DNA of 64,000 nt, from NCBI GenBank assembly GCA_004793585.1, contig SRZB01000015.1, positions 1 to 64,000 of the forward strand. The letters are read 5' to 3'. The notes under the pieces were generated by a model. It was not told the DNA's origin, made no database searches, and worked only from the letters and a program-made list of their open reading frames with translations. Positions 1-6,990 of this stretch are shown here, one piece after another; positions within the stretch are counted from its first letter, which is position 1, and each line of letters begins with the position of its first letter. Both the position numbers and the translations under genes were made by a program. The stretch is from Hominisplanchenecus murintestinalis. GTDB taxonomy: Bacteria > Bacillota > Clostridia > Lachnospirales > Lachnospiraceae.

Positions 1-57
1 TATTCATTATCTTTTGGCTCATAATCCACATACGCATAGACTGTTTCAGCAGTGTTA

Positions 58-1413
58 CTATTTCCTACCCAAAAGGACGCACGTCTCCACATGTACACTC
101 ATCGGAAACTGGTCAACTCCCTGCCCGCTCACCACTTCATACCCTCTCTCACACAAATACTTCAAATCCCTCGCCAACGTAGCGGAATCGCAGCTCACAT
201 ACACCACACGCTCCGGCTCCATCTTCACGATAGTGTCCAGGAGACTTTCGTCGCAGCCTTTCCGCGGCGGGTCTACCACGATGACGTCAGCGGATATGCC
301 GTCTCTCTCATACATTTGGGGCAGCACTTCTTCTGCCTTTCCTACGAAAAAGCCGACATTTGTGATACCGTTGATTCTGGCGTTGTTCCTGGCGTCCTCG
401 ATAGCTGCCGGAACGATTTCTACTCCGTACACTTGCTTTGCTTTCTGTGCAAGGAAGAGGGAAATCGTGCCGATTCCGCAGTACAGATCCCAGACCGTCT
501 CATTTCCGGTAAGGGCGGCATATTCCAGAGCCTTTTCATATAGCTTCTTCGTCTGCACCGGATTTACCTGATAAAAGGACAGAGGTGAAATGCGGTATTT
601 AATCCCCCCGATGTAATCCTCAATGTAACCACGTCCCCACACGGAGAGAATTTCATCACCCAAAATTACATTTGTCCGCTTCCTGTTCACATTTAAAGTA
701 ATACTCGTCATGCCGGGAATTTCCGCCAGACGTTCTGCCAGTTTTTCAATTTTTCTGACCTTATGTCCATTAACCACCAGGCACACCATGATTTCTTTCG
801 TGGTAAACCCATAACGGATTAGTACATGGCGCACCAGCCCTTTCCCCGTAGACTCATCATACGCCGAAATATGCTCCTTTTCCATGAAATCAACGACGGC
901 ATCCAGGATTTTCTCGTTCTCCGGTACGCCGAGCAGGCATCTGCGGTTTTCGATAATGCTGTGGGTGCGTCCTGCATAGAACCCCGTAATAATTCTTCCG
1001 GTTTTATCTGTACCTACCGGAAACTGTGCTTTATTCCTGTATCCAAAGGGATTGTCCATACCACAGATTGGCTCCAGCCAAATGTTATCAAATCCCCCGA
1101 TTCGTTTCAGGTTATTCTGAATTTTATTTTCTTTAAAACGAAGCTGCGCTTCGTAAGCCATCGCCTGGAGCTGGCATCCGCCGCACTGGCGCGCCACCGG
1201 ACAGGGTGCAGTTACCCGCCAGGGAGACGGCTCCAGCACCCGCATCAGCCGTGCATAGCCGTAGTTTTTCTTCATTTTCATAATCTTAGCTTCCACTACG
1301 TCGCCTATAACGGCATCCTTTATAAAGAGAGCAAAGCCGTCCATCTTCCCGATGCCGGCTCCGTCTGCTCCCATATCTTCTATTTTTACTTGTATCAAAT
1401 CATCTTTCTTCAT
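58..1413 (-). CDS. rlmD: 23S rRNA (uracil-5-)-methyltransferase, RlmD/RumA (TrmA) family
   Basis: Predicted to methylate C5 of a uracil in 23S rRNA using S-adenosylmethionine. Seen in the 451-residue product: an N-terminal TRAM-type RNA-binding region (about 5-62), a cysteine cluster C71/C77/C80 that in this family joins a later Cys to hold an Fe-S cluster, the SAM-binding motif DLYCGIGTISLF near residue 300, the DPPRKGC motif, and VSCDSATLARDL carrying the likely catalytic cysteine. The length is normal for the family. The start codon overlaps the stop of the upstream yhaM-like gene (ATGA), so the two are translationally coupled. The exact target uridine (U747 or U1939 type) cannot be told from sequence alone. 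Confidence 0.93.
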   Translation of the reverse strand: MKKDDLIQVKIEDMGADGAGIGKMDGFALFIKDAVIGDVVEAKIMKMKKNYGYARLMRVLEPSPWRVTAPCPVARQCGGCQLQAMAYEAQLRFKENKIQNNLKRIGGFDNIWLEPICGMDNPFGYRNKAQFPVGTDKTGRIITGFYAGRTHSIIENRRCLLGVPENEKILDAVVDFMEKEHISAYDESTGKGLVRHVLIRYGFTTKEIMVCLVVNGHKVRKIEKLAERLAEIPGMTSITLNVNRKRTNVILGDEILSVWGRGYIEDYIGGIKYRISPLSFYQVNPVQTKKLYEKALEYAALTGNETVWDLYCGIGTISLFLAQKAKQVYGVEIVPAAIEDARNNARINGITNVGFFVGKAEEVLPQMYERDGISADVIVVDPPRKGCDESLLDTIVKMEPERVVYVSCDSATLARDLKYLCERGYEVVSGQGVDQFPMSVHVETCVLLGRK

Positions 1414-2354
1414 ATGCTCGTTTTCCTGATATTCGATTCAAACAGCCGGTTATACCCCAGCCACTCATTGTTATCCGCCGCCCCTCTGACCGCCTCCTTG
1501 AAGGTCTGCATTTTGGCGTCCGTATTATCTGCAAAATTCAACGCCAGCGCCTCTGCAAGAGCCGGCTTTTTCGGCGAGCCATATTCCAATTCCCCATGAT
1601 GCGCTAAAATGCAGTGCATCAGCTCGCTCAGCAGTTTCTTAGGAAATCCCTGGATGCGTCTTGCCGTTGCGCCCACCAGCTCCGCACCCATATAAATGTG
1701 CCCTAAAAGCTGACCGTCATCGGTGTAGTCATTCTCAGGAAATGTAGAGATTTCCCGCATCTTCCCTACATCATGAAAAAGCGCCGCAGTAAGGAGCAGA
1801 TCCCCGTTTAAAATCGGATATTGCTTAATATAAAAACAGCAGAGCTTTACTACCCCAAGCGTATGCTCAAGCAGCCCGCCCACAAATCCGTGATGAACAC
1901 TCTTCGCCGCTGAATGAAATTTAAAAGCCTTAATAAAAGCCTCATTATCCTTGAAATACAACTCCGTCAGCTTTTTCAGATGTTCATTCTCAATCTTTTC
2001 CACATAATCCATCAGTTCTCCATACATTTCCTCAATATCCCGCTCACTGACCGGAAGATAGTCCTGCGGGTTATATTCCCCTTCTCTTGCCCGGCGCGCA
2101 CGCTTGATATTCAGCTGCAAAGCTCCCTGAAAGTTTGTCACATCTCCGACGACATCCACATAGTCCAAAACTGCAAAATCATCAATCCCCTGGGAATCCG
2201 GATCCCATATTTTAGCGTCAATCGTACCTGTTTTATCCTGCAAAATCACATTTTCATACGCTTTTCCGTTTTTCGTAACTGCCGCCTGCCTGTACTTACA
2301 CAAGTAGATATCCCCTACCTTTTCTCCCTCTCTCAACGTTTCAATGAATTTCAT
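1410..2354 (-). CDS. yhaM: 3'-5' exoribonuclease YhaM family (OB-fold plus HD domain)
   Basis: A predicted 314-residue exoribonuclease with an N-terminal OB-fold nucleic-acid-binding region (about 1-120) and a metal-dependent HD domain containing the FHDVGK motif, with further histidines in the HCILAHHGELEYG segment. B. subtilis YhaM is also about 314 residues. I chose the ATG at 2354 because GGGGAAGAG lies immediately upstream; an in-frame start 33 bases earlier has no such site. Known role of the family: trimming of RNA 3' ends in Firmicutes. It lies 41 bases after the HtrA-like gene and overlaps the rRNA methylase gene by four bases, so a shared transcript is likely. Confidence 0.9.
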   Translation of the reverse strand: MKFIETLREGEKVGDIYLCKYRQAAVTKNGKAYENVILQDKTGTIDAKIWDPDSQGIDDFAVLDYVDVVGDVTNFQGALQLNIKRARRAREGEYNPQDYLPVSERDIEEMYGELMDYVEKIENEHLKKLTELYFKDNEAFIKAFKFHSAAKSVHHGFVGGLLEHTLGVVKLCCFYIKQYPILNGDLLLTAALFHDVGKMREISTFPENDYTDDGQLLGHIYMGAELVGATARRIQGFPKKLLSELMHCILAHHGELEYGSPKKPALAEALALNFADNTDAKMQTFKEAVRGAADNNEWLGYNRLFESNIRKTSI

Positions 2355-2395
2355 CTCTTCCCCTTTCCGGCACGCTTGCTGCCTCATCTTCCGCC

Positions 2396-3661
2396 CTAAC
2401 GTCCCAACTGTACCAAAACTTCCATATCTACATATCCGTCCACCGATGTACGCTTAATCTCAAGCTTAACCATCTCTTCCGGGCTGTGTTTTTGAATTTC
2501 CTGCCTGTAATCCTCTATGGTTAAAATTTCCTTGCCGTCTATGCCTGTAATAATATCCGCCACATACACACCTGCGTGCATTGCCGGAGAATCCTCTGCC
2601 ACGCTCCGCACGTAAATCCCCTGAGGCATATGGAACTCCTCGGCAATCGTCGCATCAATCTCTTTTCCCACTATTCCCACCGTGGGACGCTCCCTGCCGT
2701 TCGCCAGATCCATCACCAGCTCCTGGATATCGGGAACTGCCAAAGCGGTAAGTGTGATCTGCCCGCTGTCCGAAGAAAAGCTCTGCGCAATAATCCCCAT
2801 GATTTTCCCGTCTAAATCAATCAATATACCGCTGCCCTGCTGGCTTCCCAGAATATCTGTATTTAACACACGGTACTGAGCGTCCACCACAGGCATCTCC
2901 ACCATCGAAGTAATCATGCCAAACGACATGCTGCTGTTGTTTGCCACCGGAGTTCCCAAGGCAATCACCGGCTCACCCTGTTTCATATTTCCAGATACTC
3001 CCAGTTCCGCCGGCGCAATCCCATCCATGTCGGCAGGAAGGCTCGATTTTCTCACGCACAGTACTAACAGCCCTGTTGCCGCATCCCGTTTCTGAAGGCT
3101 CGCGTCTGCCACTGTCCCGTCTGAAAATGTTACGATAATGCGCTCTGCTTCGACAGCAGCATGGCTTCCTGTCAATATAAAATATTCCTGCTGGCTCTGG
3201 GCAATGATAAGACCTGCTGTCTGAATACGGTTTTCTATCACTTCATTGAACCAGTCCACATTGCTCGTTTCGCACGTCACAGTAACGACTGACGGATAGA
3301 CGCTCTCCGCCACTTGCGCCATTTTTCTGTAAAGCATCTTGTAATCCGAAATCTCCAGATCCTTGCGCTCAATCACCGTATGCGGCGCTTCTGTTTCCGC
3401 TGTCTCTGTCTGTGGTGCCTCCGTCTCTTCCATTTCCGTTTCCTCACGCACTACAATTACCTGCGCCGGGTCCTCCGGCTCGCCAAACTGCTTCTTTGCC
3501 CACGGCTGAACCACCGAGAATGTAATCCCTGCCGCAGCGCCAAACAGAATAGCCAGGGCACACGCCCCGATTCCCTTCCGGAACCATCTCATTTTATAAA
3601 AAGGCTTTTTCTTAAGCTGCTCGCTCATGAAATCAAATTCCCTCTGTCCCTTCTCCGACAT
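2396..3661 (-). CDS. HtrA/DegP-like membrane protein with PDZ domain, probably catalytically dead
   Basis: A 421-residue single-pass membrane protein: short cytoplasmic N-terminus, one membrane segment (about 31-51), an acidic Glu/Thr-rich linker (about 70-98), a trypsin-like S1C fold (about 115-315) and a C-terminal PDZ domain (about 325-420). By alignment with HtrA motifs the His position is kept (H167 in ILTGSHAAV). The Asp position reads Gly (G197 in AATGLLVL), and the GNSGG serine loop reads QQGSG, putting Gly276 at the nucleophile with Ser277 shifted by one. Proteolysis is therefore doubtful and a peptide-binding or sensing role is plausible. The start has a TAAGGAGA site. It lies between apbE and yhaM in the same orientation. 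Confidence 0.85.
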   Translation of the reverse strand: MSEKGQREFDFMSEQLKKKPFYKMRWFRKGIGACALAILFGAAAGITFSVVQPWAKKQFGEPEDPAQVIVVREETEMEETEAPQTETAETEAPHTVIERKDLEISDYKMLYRKMAQVAESVYPSVVTVTCETSNVDWFNEVIENRIQTAGLIIAQSQQEYFILTGSHAAVEAERIIVTFSDGTVADASLQKRDAATGLLVLCVRKSSLPADMDGIAPAELGVSGNMKQGEPVIALGTPVANNSSMSFGMITSMVEMPVVDAQYRVLNTDILGSQQGSGILIDLDGKIMGIIAQSFSSDSGQITLTALAVPDIQELVMDLANGRERPTVGIVGKEIDATIAEEFHMPQGIYVRSVAEDSPAMHAGVYVADIITGIDGKEILTIEDYRQEIQKHSPEEMVKLEIKRTSVDGYVDMEVLVQLGR

Positions 3662-3756
3662 ATGAATCGTCTCCTTATTATCTCCCAGCGCCCCCTATTA
3701 TCACGATTAGTCTACCAAGAATTTATGAACAAATCATGAATTCTCCCTTCCTTTTC

Positions 3757-4800
3757 TCATTTCCTGATTATCTCATAGCTAAAATCCGATTGAAACGCTC
3801 CCTCAAGCCCCTCTGTAATCCAGAGTCCGCCTTCTTTATCCAGAAAAACCGCATCAAACTCTTCCCTGTGCAATTTCCAAAAGGACACAGCCTGCTCCAT
3901 TCCCATGACAAAAAGAGCCGTGGACAGACCGTCCGCCAGCATCCCGTCCTCACTGACAACAGTAACAGACTCCAGCCCGCTGTCTGCCGGATAGCCGCTC
4001 TTCGGATTCAATATATGATGATACGTTTTTCCATCCTGCTCAAAGTATCTCTCATATCCGCCTGAAGTCACCACCGCTTTTCCATTCACGGAAAGCACCC
4101 CCAGAAAATCTCCGTCCCCTTTCGGGCTGCGTACTGCCACACGCCAATTTCCCCCGTTTGCTTTCCTGCCAAGCACCTGCACATTTCCTCCCAGGCTGAC
4201 AATCCCGCTCTCAATCCCATACTCCTGAAAGATTTTCATCATTCGGTTCGACGTATATCCTTTTGCAATTCCGCCCAAATCTATTTCCATCCCCTCCAAA
4301 CCAAACGTCACTTTCTCCCGTTTTCCGTCCAATACAATCTGCGAACCGTCTACCCTGTCCAGCAGCGCCTTCAACTCCTCCGGTTCCGGCACCCGGTATT
4401 CTTTATCTGGAAACCCCCACGCCTGCATCACAGGATAAATGCTGATATCAAACGCGCCGTCTGTCTCTTTACAAATCCTTTCCGCCCCTTCCAGCAAAGC
4501 AGCTGTGTCCTCTGACACAAAACCGCCCTCTTCCCGGTTTAGCCTGAACACTTCGCTGTCCTCTGCCCCTGTGGAAAGCAGTGCGTCCAGTCGTTTCACT
4601 TCTTTCTCTGCCGCTTCCACAGCTTCCTCACACCGTCCCCCATAAGCGGTAACCGTCATCACCGTATCCATAGCGAAAAATTCCCTTGAAGCTGACGCCT
4701 CGTGGGTACTCTTCCCGGTACATCCATATAAAAACACTCCTGCCGCCATCATCAAAAGCAGGCGCATGAACCAGAACTTCCTTTCCCTTCTCATTCTCAT
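3757..4800 (-). CDS. apbE: FAD:protein FMN transferase, ApbE family lipoprotein
   Basis: A predicted 347-residue secreted lipoprotein that attaches FMN to Thr or Ser of target proteins such as Rnf/Nqr subunits. Seen: a basic N-terminus, a hydrophobic stretch and the lipobox LYGC; the FAMDTVMTVTAYGG motif near the N-terminus; and GGIAKGYTSNRM with SLGGNV, typical of the flavin and Mg binding core. I start at the ATG at 4800, which has GGAAAGG seven bases upstream; an in-frame TTG at 4815 is less likely because it lies inside that ribosome site. No flavoprotein partner (rnf, nqr or FMN-binding domain) is seen nearby. It heads the leftward group with the HtrA-like, YhaM and RlmD genes. Confidence 0.92.
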   Translation of the reverse strand: MRMRRERKFWFMRLLLMMAAGVFLYGCTGKSTHEASASREFFAMDTVMTVTAYGGRCEEAVEAAEKEVKRLDALLSTGAEDSEVFRLNREEGGFVSEDTAALLEGAERICKETDGAFDISIYPVMQAWGFPDKEYRVPEPEELKALLDRVDGSQIVLDGKREKVTFGLEGMEIDLGGIAKGYTSNRMMKIFQEYGIESGIVSLGGNVQVLGRKANGGNWRVAVRSPKGDGDFLGVLSVNGKAVVTSGGYERYFEQDGKTYHHILNPKSGYPADSGLESVTVVSEDGMLADGLSTALFVMGMEQAVSFWKLHREEFDAVFLDKEGGLWITEGLEGAFQSDFSYEIIRK

Positions 4801-5002
4801 GCCATACCTTTCCAACGCATTTCCTGTTTACACAAAATCCTATCGTTTTCCTCAAGTATTGCACTCATTTTTTCATCCGTCAACTCTTTTATGGCAACAG
4901 AAACAAATGAGAACAATATTCCCCTGGCAGCCAGCGCATCCACATCTGACTTCTTCCCCAAAGCATAGCATCTCACTGAAAAATCCCGTTACTGTTGGCT
5001 TC

Positions 5003-5030
5003 TTGACTTTCCTTGAAAAAAGGCTACAAT
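5003..5030 (+). promoter_or_regulatory. Sigma-A-type promoter for the DUF1848 gene
   Basis: TTGACT at 5003-5008 and TACAAT at 5025-5030 with a 16-bp spacer, both close to consensus. The start codon of the downstream gene is at 5115, giving a leader of roughly 80 bases in which I see no clear riboswitch. Confidence 0.65.
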
Positions 5031-5114
5031 AATTTTATGTAGAATTAGTACAAAGAATCTGAAACCATTTAAAATACTAATGAACACCTCAATGGTGAAA
5101 CGGAGGAATATAAA

Positions 5115-6053
5115 ATGATTATCAACACTGGCGGACGAACAGATACCGTACAATACTACACAGAATGGCTTCTGAATCGTTTTGCAGAGGGATATGTCCT
5201 TTCACGCAATCCGCTTTTTCCAAATAAAGTCGCACGCTATGAACTGATTCCCGACAAAGTAGACTGCGTTGTGTTCTGTTCGAAAAATTATGCGCCTATC
5301 TTGCCGCGTTTACATGAAATTACAGACCGTTTCCATACTTATTTCCATTATACGATTACCGCTTATGGGAAAGATATTGAACCCGGCGTGCCTGATATTG
5401 ATAAAAGTATAGACACGTTAATAAAGCTTTCCGCCCTGGTGGGAAAGCAACGTGTTTCCTGGAGGTATGACCCTGTTTTGCTGACAAAGGATTACACCGT
5501 AAAGCGCCACCTGGAAACCTTTGAGCGGATGGCAAGTGCGCTGGCTCCTTACATAGACCGCTGCATTTTCAGCTTTGTAGAAATGTATAAAAAACTGGAA
5601 GTCAATATGCCTGAAATTATCCCCTTATCCGGGCAGGATATAGACACACTGGCACAGGGACTTGGCTCTATTGCTGAGAAGTATGGGATTTATATTCAGA
5701 CCTGCGGAACAAACGGAGATTTTACCCCTTATGGGATTCATGCCTCCGGCTGTACGACGCTTGATATTCTGGGCAAAGCGAACAGCATCATGTTCCGAAA
5801 TCTGAAGCATAAAGGCATGAGGCAGGGCTGCCATTGTATAGAAAGCCGCGATATCGGCGCCTATGATACCTGTATGAACGGCTGTAAATATTGTTACGCC
5901 AACAAAAACCCCCATAAAGCATTTGAAAATTATCAATACCACGACAAGACTTCTCCCCTTCTGCTCGGCGCAGTAAAACCAGACGATACGATAACCCAGG
6001 GAGCACAAAAGCCCTTTCAGGCATATGCGGAACAGCTGCGTCTCCAACTATAA
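5115..6053 (+). CDS. DUF1848 family protein with CxxxCxxC-type cysteine motif
   Basis: A 312-residue cytoplasmic protein that I recognise as DUF1848. Seen: an N-terminal MIINTGGRTDT segment, SWRYDPVLLT in the middle, and C-terminal cysteines including CHCIESRDIG and CMNGCKYCYA. The last resembles a radical-SAM-like CxxxCxxC cluster site but lies at the C-terminal side, where members of this family carry it. No substrate is known to me. The start has CGGAGGA eight bases upstream. It is convergent with the HAD gene, and their 3' ends overlap by six bases. A metal-cluster function is inference. Confidence 0.85.
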   Translation: MIINTGGRTDTVQYYTEWLLNRFAEGYVLSRNPLFPNKVARYELIPDKVDCVVFCSKNYAPILPRLHEITDRFHTYFHYTITAYGKDIEPGVPDIDKSIDTLIKLSALVGKQRVSWRYDPVLLTKDYTVKRHLETFERMASALAPYIDRCIFSFVEMYKKLEVNMPEIIPLSGQDIDTLAQGLGSIAEKYGIYIQTCGTNGDFTPYGIHASGCTTLDILGKANSIMFRNLKHKGMRQGCHCIESRDIGAYDTCMNGCKYCYANKNPHKAFENYQYHDKTSPLLLGAVKPDDTITQGAQKPFQAYAEQLRLQL

Positions 6054-6803
6054 AAATGAAGATATCACAAACTCAAGAAGCCGCTCTGAAAATACTCTAT
6101 CCGGCTCCATGAGCCGAATTTCCCCTTCTGGTTTGCAACACTTCCCAAGTATCTGCGGCGCAATCCCCACATCCGCCTCTGCCAGCATCGGTAAATCAAA
6201 TGCACTGTCCCCGGCAGCTATCGCCTGTTCCGGCTTTACCTTTTCCCGGAGCCGCTGAAGAGCCGCGCCTTTATTCAGAGATTTCGGGAGCGCATATACT
6301 TTTACTCCGTTGCGGAAGACATCCATTCGATTCATATCCAGCTCTTCTTTTAACCTGTCTACAGACTCTTCCGGACACCTGCTTTTGGTAAACAGAAACA
6401 GATTCCTGATATTTCTGACCTCAAGGCTTCTGTTTTCATCCCTTTCCAGAATTTCCGCTGCTTTCCACAACTCATCCTGACAGTCTGCTGTCATTTCCAC
6501 AGACTCCCGATACCAGCCCGCGTCCTCCTGCCCATTTATCAAAAGTACGCCGCCGTTACATACCAGCGCATATGACGGCACTCCCACTCCCAAATCAATC
6601 CGGCGGTACTGCTCCTCCGTCCGGGTAGTCACAGGCACAAACAAAAGCCGGGACGCCGCATATTTCAGCAGCCCGTATGTCCTTTCCGTAATATACGAAA
6701 CCTCCCGTCCCTGATAAATCTCCACACACCGCTTCTTTTCACCAATATCATGCTTATACGAAAATATCAGAGTATTATCCAAATCCGAAAAAAATGCAAT
6801 CAT
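6048..6803 (-). CDS. HAD-superfamily hydrolase (Cof/sucrose-phosphatase-like)
   Basis: A 251-residue HAD phosphatase. Motif I is DLDNTLIF (nucleophile and acid Asp at the N-terminus), and motif III/IV is seen as AAGDSAFDLPMLAEADVGIA, with the conserved lysine near SLNKGAAL. The inserted cap in the middle is of the C2 type, as in Cof-like and sucrose-phosphatase-like members. Substrate not predictable. The ribosome site GGGAAAGGA precedes the ATG at 6803. Its 3' end overlaps the convergent DUF1848 gene. Confidence 0.88.
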   Translation of the reverse strand: MIAFFSDLDNTLIFSYKHDIGEKKRCVEIYQGREVSYITERTYGLLKYAASRLLFVPVTTRTEEQYRRIDLGVGVPSYALVCNGGVLLINGQEDAGWYRESVEMTADCQDELWKAAEILERDENRSLEVRNIRNLFLFTKSRCPEESVDRLKEELDMNRMDVFRNGVKVYALPKSLNKGAALQRLREKVKPEQAIAAGDSAFDLPMLAEADVGIAPQILGKCCKPEGEIRLMEPDRVFSERLLEFVISSFL

Positions 6804-6855
6804 AAAAATCCTTTCCCAAAGGTGCTGCTATAAAGTGCTGCCGTTCAACTTTCAA

Positions 6856-6943
6856 ATTGCGGTTTGTCTGCTAGTTCATTGCTTTCCCCTGTCGGTTCCG
6901 CGACTGTCCGGGGTAAGCAATGAACTCACAAACAAACCGCAAT
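6856..6943. repeat. Short palindromic element, 88 bp (repeat family member A)
   Basis: A near-perfect dyad between the HAD gene and the P-ATPase terminator. The outer arms ATTGCGGTTTGT (6856-6867) and ACAAACCGCAAT (6932-6943) pair exactly, followed inward by a second paired block (AGTTCATTGCTT with AAGCAATGAACT) and a CCCC/GGGG block. The ends match the termini of the 952-bp element at 15121-16072, and the central TCGGTTCCG..GACTGTCCGG stretch also matches that element's right end. It therefore looks like an internally deleted, MITE-like version. No open frame. Confidence 0.85.
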
Positions 6944-6976
6944 ATAGGGCTGGCAGCAACGCTGAACCAGCCCTAT
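6944..6976 (-). terminator. Hairpin terminator of the ter-type operon
   Basis: A 10-bp perfect stem, ATAGGGCTGG (6944-6953) with CCAGCCCTAT (6967-6976), lies just downstream of the P-ATPase stop codon and directly abuts repeat A. There is no strong T run, because the repeat follows at once. Confidence 0.6.
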
Positions 6977-6990
6977 TTCATTGTGTAGTA

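Noticed and set aside
1-57. Possible further gene at the left edge
   Set aside because: Only 57 bases are visible after the methylase stop; a frame is open but too short to support a call.
826-1599. 257-codon plus-strand open frame
   Set aside because: It overlaps the well-supported rRNA methylase and YhaM genes on the other strand and shows no ribosome site or known motif.
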